A stretch of DNA of 64,000 nucleotides from Neptuniibacter sp048548695 (GTDB lineage: Bacteria > Pseudomonadota > Gammaproteobacteria > Pseudomonadales > Balneatricaceae). The notes beneath the pieces are model-generated. The model made no database searches, was not told the DNA's origin, and was given only the letters and a program-made list of their open reading frames with translations. The position numbers and the translations under genes were made by a program. The stretch lies in assembly GCF_048548695.1 (NCBI RefSeq), contig NZ_JBLYIF010000010.1. The stretch is one strand, 5' to 3'. Numbering within the stretch: position 1 is the first letter of the stretch; the number at the start of each line of letters is the position of its first letter. Shown piece after piece: positions 6,706 to 15,655 of this stretch.

Positions 6706-7227
6706 GTGCTGGGTAATGTTGCGGCAATCTGGGGACTTTCCGGTATCTGTTTGATACTTGGCAGTGCCATCTACCGATTAAGCGGAATTGCGCTGGAAAC
6801 CTTTAGCGTCTCACTGCTGTGGTACCACTGGGTGGCGCTGGTGGTGAGTGTGCTGTTTATGGGGTTTGCCGAAGGCTACCGCGGTTTTCAGCAGGCCTGG
6901 TCGCCCCGTGTCGCCGCCAGAGTGCTGTTCCTGTCAGGTAATGTGTCACCGTTACGTTTCCTGCTGGCACCCCTGTTCTGTATGGGTTTCTTCGCCATCA
7001 AACGTCGCCGCATGATTGTGACTTACTGTCTGACCGGCGGCATTATTTGTATGGTGTTGCTGGTGCATCAGCTGAGTCAGCCTTGGCGAGGTATCATTGA
7101 TCTGGGGGTGGTCACTGGCCTGATCTGGGGTATGGCATCTTTGCTGGTGTTTGTCTGGCAGGCATTTTTTGGTCAGGACTTTAACCATTCACCTGAGATG
7201 CCAGATGGGGCAGTTGAAGCCTCGTAA
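6706..7227 (+). CDS. Conserved-looking integral membrane protein of unknown function
   Basis: The product is about 173 aa with five hydrophobic segments: an N-terminal one, a pair around W-Y-H-W and A-P-L-F-C-M-G-F, and two near the C-terminus. I do not recognise the family. The open frame extends to an ATG at 6673, but that ATG overlaps a TATAAT box. The GTG at 6706 has AGGAA six bases upstream, so GTG is chosen. The gene stands alone between the dctM terminator and a decayed HD-GYP fragment on the opposite strand, whose 3' end it overlaps. Confidence 0.6.
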   Translation: MLGNVAAIWGLSGICLILGSAIYRLSGIALETFSVSLLWYHWVALVVSVLFMGFAEGYRGFQQAWSPRVAARVLFLSGNVSPLRFLLAPLFCMGFFAIKRRRMIVTYCLTGGIICMVLLVHQLSQPWRGIIDLGVVTGLIWGMASLLVFVWQAFFGQDFNHSPEMPDGAVEAS

Positions 7228-7425
7228 TCAGATTTAATCCGGGTCCGGTGCGCGTATCGTTCGAAAATGCGCCGCACTTCGGGTTGTTCCCGGTGCAGGA
7301 TATCAACATAGTCAGGTCAATTTTTCCTGCAGCTTCCATGCGATCAAGTGCACCTAGTGCTACAGCAAACGTCCAGGCGGGTTTGTAGGGACGCACACTG
7401 GTGAGTGCATCATGATCCACCTTTC
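7173..7425 (-). pseudogene. Frameshifted C-terminal remnant of an HD-GYP phosphodiesterase
   Basis: From 7420 the minus strand encodes D-A-L-T-S-V-R-P-Y-K-P-A-W, a hallmark of HD-GYP c-di-GMP phosphodiesterases. The frame continues to A-A-G-K-I-D, where one base is missing near 7314-7317. In the shifted frame it goes on as P-D-Y-V-D-I-L-H-R-E-Q-P-E-V-R-R-I-F-E-R-Y, which matches the usual F-D-P-x-x-V-x-x-F ending. The HD and GYP motifs themselves are gone; upstream DNA to 7560 has only stops. This is a gene relic with no expected activity. Confidence 0.7.
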
Positions 7426-7575
7426 GTCCATCTTAGTTCATGCTTGAGCAGGCAGAATAAGGCGTGTCTGTCTGCTTAAACCATGGCCTGAGTCAGTTAA
7501 AAAGGGATGTGTACGGGGTGAGTTTCAACCGCTGGTTAGAGTACGGCGCGGGTGGATGTCTATGCGATCAGCTTG

Positions 7576-7601
7576 TCCGGCAATGCAATCGCATTGCCGG
7601 A
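7576..7601 (-). terminator. Hairpin after ilvA
   Basis: Perfect 11-bp arms TCCGGCAATGC and GCATTGCCGGA with an AATC loop lie 23 bp beyond the ilvA stop codon. No T-run follows on the minus strand, so this may stabilise the mRNA end or act with Rho instead of being a classical terminator. Confidence 0.6.
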
Positions 7602-7623
7602 GCATGGGTGTGACCACCAGGTG

Positions 7624-9141
7624 TCAGCCCAGGAATAAACGGTAGGCGTTGTTATCGGTTTCGTTCCAGTAGTTGTAACCGATCTCATCGAGAAACTGCT
7701 CGACCAGTTTCTGGTCATCAGAACCGACCTGCATGCCAACCAATACCCGGCCATAAGCCGCACCATGGTTCCGATAGTGGAACATGGAGATATTCCAGCG
7801 GCTACCCAGCTGGCTGAGAAAGTTCATCAGTGCGCCGGGACGTTCAGGAAATTCGAAGCGGTATACAACTTCATCACCCACTGCCGCCGGGGCGTGACCG
7901 CCGACCATATAACGGACATGTAGTTTCGCGGTTTCGTTATCCGTCAGGTCTTCTACCGTATAACCTTTTTCACTCAGGTGAGTGACCAGTTCTTCCCGGT
8001 CGCAGCCGCCGGGTTTTATCTGGATGCCGGCAAACACAATGGCACTGTCATTGTCGCTGTAGCGGTAGTTGAACTCGGTAATATTACGTCGACCCAATGC
8101 CGAGCAGAATTTGCGGAAGCTGCCCGGTTTTTCAGGAATACGCGCTGCAATAATTGCTTCACGTTTCTCGCCCAATTCGGAACGCTCTGCAATATGACGT
8201 AAACGGTCAAAATTGACATTGGCACCGGAGTCGATGGCAATCAGGGTCTGATCAGTCAGCTGCTCGCGCTGGCAGTATTTCTTTAGACCGGCCACCCCCA
8301 GCGCACCCGCGGGTTCGCAGATGGAGCGGGTATCATCGTAGATATCTTTGATCGCGGCACAGATCTCGTCGATGCTGACAGTGATCACTTCATCGACATA
8401 TTTCTGCGCCAGCTCAAAAGTGTTTTTGCCAATTTGCGCCACAGCAACGCCATCGGCAAAGATACCAACCTGTGGCAGCACAACGCGTTCACCGGCGTCC
8501 ATGGCCGCTTTAAGGCAGGCGGATTCTTCGGACTCAACTCCGATCACCTTGGTTTCAGGCCGCAAGTATTTAACGTAAGTGGCGATGCCGGCCACCAGAC
8601 CGCCGCCACCTACCGGGACAAAGATCGCGTTGATCGGCCCGGATTCCTGACGTAACAGCTCCATGGCGATGGTGCCCTGACCGGCGATGACATCCGGGTC
8701 ATCAAAGGGATGCACGTACGTCATACCTTTTTCCTGCACCAGCTGTTGGGCAAATGTCGCAGCTTCGTCGTAGGCATCACCGTGCAACACCACTTTACCG
8801 CCCAACCGGCGCACGTTGTTGACCTTAACGTCGGGGGTGGTTTTTGGCATGACGATGGTGGCTTTGACACCCAGCTTGCGGGCGGACAAGGCCAGACCCT
8901 GGGCATGGTTGCCGGCCGATGCCGCAACCACGCCGCACTCCCGCTCTTCCGCGGTGAGCTGGGACATCTTGTTGTAGGCACCACGCAGCTTGAATGAGAA
9001 CACCGGTTGCTTATCTTCGCGCTTCAGCAAAACTCGGTTGTGCAGCCGTTCAGACAGCCCGCGGGCTTCATCCAGAGGGGTTTCCACGGCTACGTCGTAT
9101 ACGCGGGCTTCCAGAATTTTCTTGATATAACGGTGCGGCAT
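7624..9141 (-). CDS. ilvA: Threonine ammonia-lyase (biosynthetic threonine deaminase)
   Basis: This 505-aa enzyme converts L-threonine to 2-oxobutanoate, the first committed step of isoleucine synthesis. The catalytic PLP fold-type II domain spans about 1-320. Its Schiff-base lysine is K51 in S-F-K-L-R-G-A-Y, with S-A-G-N-H-A-Q-G at 75-82 and the glycine-rich phosphate loop at 178-182. Two ACT-like regulatory domains (about 330-410 and 425-500) indicate the isoleucine-inhibited, valine-activated biosynthetic form. It stands divergent from rpiA with 201 bp between, as in Pseudomonas. Confidence 0.95.
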   Translation of the reverse strand: MPHRYIKKILEARVYDVAVETPLDEARGLSERLHNRVLLKREDKQPVFSFKLRGAYNKMSQLTAEERECGVVAASAGNHAQGLALSARKLGVKATIVMPKTTPDVKVNNVRRLGGKVVLHGDAYDEAATFAQQLVQEKGMTYVHPFDDPDVIAGQGTIAMELLRQESGPINAIFVPVGGGGLVAGIATYVKYLRPETKVIGVESEESACLKAAMDAGERVVLPQVGIFADGVAVAQIGKNTFELAQKYVDEVITVSIDEICAAIKDIYDDTRSICEPAGALGVAGLKKYCQREQLTDQTLIAIDSGANVNFDRLRHIAERSELGEKREAIIAARIPEKPGSFRKFCSALGRRNITEFNYRYSDNDSAIVFAGIQIKPGGCDREELVTHLSEKGYTVEDLTDNETAKLHVRYMVGGHAPAAVGDEVVYRFEFPERPGALMNFLSQLGSRWNISMFHYRNHGAAYGRVLVGMQVGSDDQKLVEQFLDEIGYNYWNETDNNAYRLFLG

Positions 9142-9342
9142 AAGATTTCTGCTGTTTTGCGGACCGGAATCGTTGTCGATGGAATGACATCGGCCGGCCG
9201 GGTTGCAACGATGATTAAAGGCGGAAATGGTAAAGGTTATGTGGGTTTGCGTCTACAAGCAGGCCGGACAGACGCGTATAATTACTTGTTTCAGCCCTGC
9301 CGATACCGGCGATGGCAAGCTTTAATCCACGGTGACTTCAGC

Positions 9343-10014
9343 ATGACTCAGGATGAAATGAAACAGGCAGTGGCGCAGGCCGCAGTTGACTACATAAAAC
9401 CCCGCCTCGGACAGGACAGCATTGTTGGGGTTGGTACAGGTTCTACCGCGAATTGCTTTATTGATGCTCTGGCTGAAATTAAGCACTTGTTTGAGGCGGC
9501 TGTGGCCAGCTCCGATGCGACTGCTGAACGACTTAAGGGGCATGGTATTCAGGTCTACGATCTGAATTCGGTCAATGAGTTGGAAGTCTATGTGGATGGT
9601 GCCGATGAATTTGATCCGCGTCTGCACCTGGTAAAAGGTGGCGGCGGTGCACTGACTCGCGAAAAGATTGTTGCGGCGGTGGCCAAAGAGTTTGTCTGTA
9701 TCGTCGACAGCAGTAAACAGGTCGATCTGCTGGGTGCCTTTCCGCTGCCAGTCGAAGTGATCCCGATGGCACGCTCGCAGGTGGCCAGAGCGTTAGTCAA
9801 AATGGATGGCATGCCGGTTTGGCGTGAAGGTTTTGTCACTGACAACGGCAACTGCATTCTGGATGTTTACGATCTGGAAATTCTAGACCCTAAGCAACTG
9901 GAGGCAGAGCTGAATAATATTGTTGGTGTGGTTACCAACGGCCTGTTTGCACAGCGTGGCGCTGACCTGATTTTGATGGGTACCGAGCAGGGTGTGGAAA
10001 CCTTGAAATACTGA
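9343..10014 (+). CDS. rpiA: Ribose-5-phosphate isomerase A
   Basis: The 223-aa enzyme interconverts ribose 5-phosphate and ribulose 5-phosphate in the pentose phosphate pathway. G-T-G-S-T-A (31-36), D-G-A-D-E (85-89) and K-G-G-G-G-A-L-T-R-E-K (98-108) are the substrate-binding loops, with E107 as catalytic base. The open frame continues 112 codons upstream, but the family's N-terminus begins at the ATG at 9343, and the upstream part overlaps ilvA. A TATAAT at 9277-9282 may be the -10 box. Confidence 0.95.
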   Translation: MTQDEMKQAVAQAAVDYIKPRLGQDSIVGVGTGSTANCFIDALAEIKHLFEAAVASSDATAERLKGHGIQVYDLNSVNELEVYVDGADEFDPRLHLVKGGGGALTREKIVAAVAKEFVCIVDSSKQVDLLGAFPLPVEVIPMARSQVARALVKMDGMPVWREGFVTDNGNCILDVYDLEILDPKQLEAELNNIVGVVTNGLFAQRGADLILMGTEQGVETLKY

Positions 10015-10042
10015 CGCTGATGTCGCTGCCAGCATAAAAAAA

Positions 10043-10070
10043 GGCCCCGCATAATGTCGGGGCCTTTTTT
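10043..10070 (+). terminator. Bidirectional terminator after rpiA
   Basis: GGCCCCG (10043-10049) and CGGGGCC (10058-10064) form a stem with an 8-base loop. It is flanked by an A-run on the left and six T residues on the right. It can serve rpiA and the small minus-strand gene that ends at 10101. Confidence 0.9.
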
Positions 10071-10100
10071 ATCAGCGGGAACTGAATACCGTTTAAGGTA

Positions 10101-10220
10101 TCAGAAACTCAGGCGGCTGATGGCAATGCTGGCGGGCATAGTAATCCAGGCGATAGCGATAAGATTGATAATAATCCAGCTAAAGCCCGCTGGATCGCGG
10201 TAGTTTTCATCATGTGCCAT
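10101..10220 (-). CDS. Small membrane protein, 39 aa
   Basis: This very short gene encodes a hydrophilic N-terminus (M-A-H-D-E-N-Y-R-D-P-A-G) followed by one transmembrane segment (about residues 14-34). An AAGGGTGA Shine-Dalgarno-like element precedes the ATG at 10220. The open frame extends to 10346, but the upstream part has no coding character. The sequence ends just before the rpiA terminator, whose A-run gives it a T-run on this strand. The family is not recognised. A role as a membrane-protein accessory peptide is possible but unproven. Confidence 0.55.
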   Translation of the reverse strand: MAHDENYRDPAGFSWIIINLIAIAWITMPASIAISRLSF

Positions 10221-10481
10221 GAGTGTCACCCTTAAAGAGAAAGTTAATCGGTTTAGTGTTTGTTGGCCCGTTGTTCTGACGACAACCTGTGATGCCAACA
10301 AACTATGCATAGAATAAAATTTGGCCGATTTTATCAGTCGCCTCATCGGCTGTATAGTCAGGCGCTGACAACGGTTGGCCGCACAAATGGCCTGCGTCTA
10401 TTACAATAACGCTAAGCAGTGGCTACCTGCACTGACAGGTTTATGCGCCGCTAGCGATCTTCAGTTGCGAAAGGAAACAGG

Positions 10482-13196
10482 ATGTTACGTTGGTTACTCG
10501 CCCTTGTGGTGCTGGTATTGCTTGGTTTGCATAACCTGCCATATCTGATCAGAGATCAGGCGGTGCAGTGGTTACGTGCTCAGGGTGCAGAAGATGCCAG
10601 GCTGACGGCTTTGGAAGTGAACTGGCTTAAGGGGGACGTCACTGTGCGCGGCTTAGCGGCAACCGCCAAGGGTAAGCCAACGTTGCGCATTGATTACCTG
10701 AAACTTGGGCTCGACTATGACGCCCTGGCACTGAAACATATCCTATTACACGAAATCTCGCTGTCTGGCGTCGATATCGGTGTGCGGCAACAGCCAGAGG
10801 CATTGTGGCTCGGGCCGATTGATCTACTCGCGTTACAAGGTGCAGAGCCGACAGAGCCTGTTTCCCCGAACACTGCTGCCAGTGCCTGGAGTTTTGGCCT
10901 GAAGCGCATGCAGTTAAGTGATATCAATTGGCGGGCAGAGCTGCCAGGACAGACTCACCAGTTGAAGGTGAATCAGGCGGAGGTGCAAGATCTGTTGTTA
11001 TGGGCACCGGATCAGGCAACGCTGCTGCAACTGGATGGGGAAATCAATGGCGCGCCCATTAAGCTGAGCTCTGAAGCATTGCCTTTGCCAGAGCAGAAAA
11101 CCACCCGGCTTACGATCAAACTCAGCGATTTTCCTGTACACAGTTTGGCTGCGCCTTGGGTGCCGGGATTGAGGGCGCGGGTTGATCTTGATCTGCAGAT
11201 TCAGGCGGGCAGTCATCTACAGGAGCAGACTTTCACCCTGTCCCAGCAGGGCAAAATCCATCTGAAAAATCTCAGCTTTACTCAGGATCAGTTGGCGGTG
11301 CAGCAGCAGTCGCTGGCGTGGCAGGGGCAGCTCTCTCTGCTCTGGCACAGTGGCGCGCTTCAACAGTTGAAAACTGACAGTACGTTGTCGGTCGCGGGTC
11401 TCAATGTCAGTCAGGATCAACAGCAGCTAAGTCTGGACGGTGGCAGTGTGGCTGCCGTCGTCGAGGGCTCGCTATCCGAGCTACAAACCACCGTTTCGGC
11501 ACTGTCGCTGAGCGCGTTGCAGTTTAACCGCCCGGGGCAATCCTATCAGTTGGCAGAGGCCAGCCTGCAAGGGCTGGTGAAATTGGTCGAAGGTGTGCCG
11601 CGGAATATTCAGCTGGATGCGTTTAATTTGCAGAATCTGGCCGTCGCGGAAGGCGCTGTTAATCCTTACAACATCACCCTGGCCACTGCCGCAGCGCGGG
11701 GCTCAGTGGACACTAGTGATGGCAAGCTGTGGCAGGTAAACCTGCCCAGTATCGAACTGCAGAATGCCGAGTTAAACCGCCAGGGTAGCACCTTGGTCGA
11801 CCTGCAAACCCTAACGGGGCAAGGTGTGTCGGTAAAAGATAATGCTGCAGTAGTCAGTGTCGCTGGGGCGCAGCTCAAGCAGCTACAAGTGTTGGGTGAG
11901 GCACACACTCTTAGTCAGTGGCAGACAATCGAACTGGATGCACTGCAGCTAGACCAGATGAGCCGTCTGTTGATTGATCAGGTGCGCTTCAGCGGCGGCA
12001 CAAACCGTCTGCTATTGTCCGCTGAGCGGCAGCCGGCAGAATTTAATTGGCTACTGACACGCCTGCAGCCGGAGTCGGCGGCAACACAGGCCAAGCCGCA
12101 GGCTGAAACCAAGACAGAGTCTGAAGCGAAGCCTTTCCATGTCCGCATTAATCGCCTGATTGTCAGCGGTGATAACAAGCTGGCGCTTATTGATCAGGGG
12201 GTAAAACCACCGCTGAATACTGAACTGGAACTGCAGAAACTGGAACTGGAAGCCTTTGATACCGCGTCAGACCAGGCGACGGGGTTTGCCCTGCAAAGCC
12301 GACTGGGGCGGTTTACCCAGCTTGATGCCAATGGCTCGTTAGAGCTATTCAGTGGTAACTATGGCGGTAACTGGGCGCTGGACCTGAAAGCCCTGGATCT
12401 GCCATTGGTAAGCCCTTACTTCAGTCATTACACCGGCTATCTATTGCGTAATGGTCAATTGAATATCAGCAGTTCTGGTTCTGTGGCAGGGCGGAAACTG
12501 GATGGTAAAACCGATATTCAGCTCAACCGAATTGCGGTGCAACGGGATAAGAGTAATCGCAGCGAGGCGTTTAATAAGAAGGTCACAATGCCGCTGGAAA
12601 CAGCACTGATGGTACTGCAGGACAAGGATGAAAATATTCACCTTGATGTACCGTTGAACGGTTCGCTGGATGATCCGCAGTTTGGCTACCAGACGGTCAT
12701 CAATAAGCTGGCGGGCAAGGGACTGAAGAATGCCGCGTTTGGTTACCTGACAAAGTCTCTGCAGCCCTTTGGTGCGCTGATAACGGTGGCCCAGATGGCT
12801 ATGGATGCCGCGGAAAAAGGCACCTTTATTCAGTTGCAACCTGTGCAGTTTGAGCCACTGTCATCGGAATTGAGTTCCACGGCAGAGGCCTACATGAGCA
12901 AATTGGCGGGAATGCTTACTGAACGACCGGCGATGCGTCTTAATATCTGCGGCGAAGTTGTCGCGGCGGATGCTGAGCCGTTGCGTAAGCAACTGGCCGA
13001 TGACAATAAAAAAGCCTCTGCAGAAGCGTTGCAGGCCCTGCTGATCGATCAATTACAGACACTGGCGGTTGCCCGGGGTGACCAGGTCAAAGAGGCGTTA
13101 TCGCAACAGCAGGTCAGTGTTGAGAGATTGTTTACCTGTTATCCGCAGGTAGACCCTGCTGCGGCCGGAGAACCGCTGACCCGTTTGGGGCTTTAA
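10482..13196 (+). CDS. DUF748 family AsmA-like envelope protein
   Basis: This 904-aa protein has an N-terminal signal anchor (about residues 2-20) and a long, beta-rich periplasmic region typical of the AsmA/DUF748 superfamily. These proteins are thought to help move lipids between membranes or maintain the envelope. The conserved C-terminal DUF748 block contains the P-L-E-T-A-L-M-V-L-Q-D-K-D-E-N-I segment (about 705-720). A low-complexity Gln/Glu/Lys/Ala stretch lies near 535-550. AAAGGAAACAGG precedes the ATG. The stop overlaps the stop of the convergent ABC permease by 4 bp. Confidence 0.82.
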   Translation: MLRWLLALVVLVLLGLHNLPYLIRDQAVQWLRAQGAEDARLTALEVNWLKGDVTVRGLAATAKGKPTLRIDYLKLGLDYDALALKHILLHEISLSGVDIGVRQQPEALWLGPIDLLALQGAEPTEPVSPNTAASAWSFGLKRMQLSDINWRAELPGQTHQLKVNQAEVQDLLLWAPDQATLLQLDGEINGAPIKLSSEALPLPEQKTTRLTIKLSDFPVHSLAAPWVPGLRARVDLDLQIQAGSHLQEQTFTLSQQGKIHLKNLSFTQDQLAVQQQSLAWQGQLSLLWHSGALQQLKTDSTLSVAGLNVSQDQQQLSLDGGSVAAVVEGSLSELQTTVSALSLSALQFNRPGQSYQLAEASLQGLVKLVEGVPRNIQLDAFNLQNLAVAEGAVNPYNITLATAAARGSVDTSDGKLWQVNLPSIELQNAELNRQGSTLVDLQTLTGQGVSVKDNAAVVSVAGAQLKQLQVLGEAHTLSQWQTIELDALQLDQMSRLLIDQVRFSGGTNRLLLSAERQPAEFNWLLTRLQPESAATQAKPQAETKTESEAKPFHVRINRLIVSGDNKLALIDQGVKPPLNTELELQKLELEAFDTASDQATGFALQSRLGRFTQLDANGSLELFSGNYGGNWALDLKALDLPLVSPYFSHYTGYLLRNGQLNISSSGSVAGRKLDGKTDIQLNRIAVQRDKSNRSEAFNKKVTMPLETALMVLQDKDENIHLDVPLNGSLDDPQFGYQTVINKLAGKGLKNAAFGYLTKSLQPFGALITVAQMAMDAAEKGTFIQLQPVQFEPLSSELSSTAEAYMSKLAGMLTERPAMRLNICGEVVAADAEPLRKQLADDNKKASAEALQALLIDQLQTLAVARGDQVKEALSQQQVSVERLFTCYPQVDPAAAGEPLTRLGL

Positions 13197-15655
13197 AACT
13201 GCTGACGCAGTCGCCGGTAGCTCTGACTTAGGCTTTGTGGTCGATGGCTAAACCAGCCAACCGCCACAAACAGCAGCATGCTGCCGAGTGGCATGAACAG
13301 CCATAATGTCGGATGCAATACGGGCTCCAGTTGTAAGAGATAATGGTGTATTGGCCACAGACTGAATTCTGTAATCAGTAATGCCAGAACACCACTGCAC
13401 AACCCCGTCAGACTCAATTCCAGCAGATCCAGGCGGCGGCAACTGGCAGCACTCGCCCCTAGCGTGCGTAACAGAGCATTCTCTTTCTGGCGTTGTTCCA
13501 GCTCCTGATGCAGGGTGGTGTAGACCAGTAACAGTGCCGCCAGCGCGGCCAGCATCAGCAGTAACGTCGTCAGTTGTCCCAGTTGCTGCAATAAGGTCTG
13601 TAGCTGATTCAATAATTGCCTGACATCAATCAGGGTCAGGGTTGGATGCTCGTTCAGTAATGCTCTGCTCAGTTCTCCGGCGCGCTCGCCCAGATGGAAA
13701 CTGGTGATGTAACTGGCGGGTAGGTCACTTAAGACCCCCGGAGAGAAGATATAAAAGAAGTTGGGCTGGAACGAGTCCCAGCGTAATTCGCGCAGGCTGG
13801 TGATCGGCACCTGAATATTGTTGCCGCCAATATCAAACTGCACGGTATCACCCACGCTGAGCCCCAGCTCACTGGCTAGCTTGTGTTCAACGGAAACGCC
13901 GGGTTGGTCGGGTTGCCACTGACCCGCTGACAGGGTGTTGTGCTCAGGTAGCTGTGCCGCCCAGGTCAGGTTCAGTTCACGGTTGAGTGAGCCGTGGGAT
14001 AACTGTTTTGGATTCAGTTGTTCTGCGAGGGTGGCCTGATTCAGGCCGGTTAACCGACCCCGATAAATAGGCCATAGCTGGCTGTCTATGCGCGCAGTCT
14101 GCAGAATCTGCTGCACTGACTCTGTTTCCCAGGGTTGTACATTAATCAGGAAATGATCAGGGGTATTGGCGGGTAACTCGGTGCGCCAGCGCTGCATTAG
14201 GTCGGTCAGTGCCAGGTAGTTAATGCTGAGCAGACTCAATAGCAGGCAGGTCACGGGTATCTGTAACCGGTACCAGCGCTGTTGTTGCTGGATTCTACTT
14301 TGCAGTAGGGCACCTAGTCGCAGTCGGGATTGCAGGCAGATGCCCAGTGCTTGCATGAGTTTTCCGCCCAGCAGAGCAATGCCCAATGAGGTAAGCAGCA
14401 GTACCAGTAATAGCGCGATGCTGAGCATCAGGTTGTTGAGATAAAACAGCCCACATAACAGGAGGAACCCTGCCAGTATCAGGTAACTGATACGCGCCGG
14501 GTAGCTGGCGTGCTGCGCCTGTTCGTGGAATAGATCGGCGGGTGAGGTGCGGGTTAATTGACTCAGGGCAGGCAGAGCCAGTCCCAGCACCAGAAACAGC
14601 CCCAACGTGGGGCCGGCACAATACAGCACGGTTCGGGCGGCAGGTACTGGCTGCGGTAACAGGTCGCGCAACAGATAGAACAGCCCCTGCTCGGCCAGCC
14701 ACCCCAGACCGATACCGACCAATGAGCATGCTAGCCATAAATACCCCAGTTGCAGCAGATAGGTGAGTGCAAGTTGCTGCCGACTGAGACCCAAAGTACG
14801 CAGCAATGCTGCGCGTCGGTTCTGTTGCCGGGTAAACCGGCGTAGGCTGAGGAATATGGTCAGACCCGCCAGCAGCAGCGTTAAGAATGCCACCAGGCGC
14901 AAATAGGAGGAAGCCCGACTCAGGGCGCTGCCACGGCGATCCTCTTCGGCATCGACAGAAACCAGTCGCTCGCCGGTTTTCAGCTCGCGTTGGAACTGCT
15001 TTTTTAGCTGTGTCACGGCATCAGGCGCTCCAGCAAACAGGAGTCGGTACTGTGCGCGAGAGCCTGGTAGCAACAGGCCGGTTGCTGGTAAGGCTTGTTG
15101 GTTGATGATCGCCTGGGGATTAAAGCTGACAAAACCCCGGCCGCGATCAGGTGCATTAAGCAGAATATGGCTGATCGTGAAACTGGACTCGCCAAGTGTG
15201 ATCGAATCACCCAGGGTCAGATTCAGCCGTTCCAGTATGGCCTGCTCCACCCAGATCTCATCGAGGCCGGGCTGGCTGGATGTCATGCTGGGCTCCAGCT
15301 GGATTTCCCCCCGCAGTGGATAATTAGCCTGGGCTGCGCGCAGGGAGATGAGTAGAAACTGCGTGTTGTCACTGGCCATGGTGGCCAGTTGGATTACTCC
15401 GGAGTGGCGCAGTTGCAGCGCGTCCGCTGCTGCTATCAGTTCCTGGCTGAGGGGGCGGCTGCTTTGTAAAATCAGATCGGCACCCAGTAAGTCAGCGCCC
15501 TTACGGTTCAGGCTGTGATCAAGACGATCACTGAGTACTGCCATCAGACTGGCGCTGAAGATGGCCAGTAGCAGTGCCAGCATGAGAGCACGCCATTCAG
15601 ACAGCTGCAACCCGGTGATGGCCTGACGCAACGCCAGGCTGAACAGGGCTTTCAT
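13193..15655 (-). CDS. ABC transporter permease, YbbP/FtsX family
   Basis: This 820-aa inner-membrane protein has the layout of the LolC/MacB/FtsX superfamily. An N-terminal transmembrane helix (about 21-45) is followed by a large periplasmic domain, a bundle of membrane segments in the middle (about 255-450), a second periplasmic domain and a final FtsX block (about 695-800). It overlaps the start of its ATPase partner by four bases (15652-15655). In E. coli the same pair (ybbA-ybbP) sits divergent from tesA. The substrate is unknown; lipid or toxin export from the inner membrane is a family-level guess. Confidence 0.88.
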   Translation of the reverse strand: MKALFSLALRQAITGLQLSEWRALMLALLLAIFSASLMAVLSDRLDHSLNRKGADLLGADLILQSSRPLSQELIAAADALQLRHSGVIQLATMASDNTQFLLISLRAAQANYPLRGEIQLEPSMTSSQPGLDEIWVEQAILERLNLTLGDSITLGESSFTISHILLNAPDRGRGFVSFNPQAIINQQALPATGLLLPGSRAQYRLLFAGAPDAVTQLKKQFQRELKTGERLVSVDAEEDRRGSALSRASSYLRLVAFLTLLLAGLTIFLSLRRFTRQQNRRAALLRTLGLSRQQLALTYLLQLGYLWLACSLVGIGLGWLAEQGLFYLLRDLLPQPVPAARTVLYCAGPTLGLFLVLGLALPALSQLTRTSPADLFHEQAQHASYPARISYLILAGFLLLCGLFYLNNLMLSIALLLVLLLTSLGIALLGGKLMQALGICLQSRLRLGALLQSRIQQQQRWYRLQIPVTCLLLSLLSINYLALTDLMQRWRTELPANTPDHFLINVQPWETESVQQILQTARIDSQLWPIYRGRLTGLNQATLAEQLNPKQLSHGSLNRELNLTWAAQLPEHNTLSAGQWQPDQPGVSVEHKLASELGLSVGDTVQFDIGGNNIQVPITSLRELRWDSFQPNFFYIFSPGVLSDLPASYITSFHLGERAGELSRALLNEHPTLTLIDVRQLLNQLQTLLQQLGQLTTLLLMLAALAALLLVYTTLHQELEQRQKENALLRTLGASAASCRRLDLLELSLTGLCSGVLALLITEFSLWPIHHYLLQLEPVLHPTLWLFMPLGSMLLFVAVGWFSHRPQSLSQSYRRLRQQF

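Noticed and set aside
9007..9342. N-terminal extension of rpiA
   Set aside because: It overlaps ilvA in antisense and precedes the conserved start of the family; the ATG at 9343 gives normal length.
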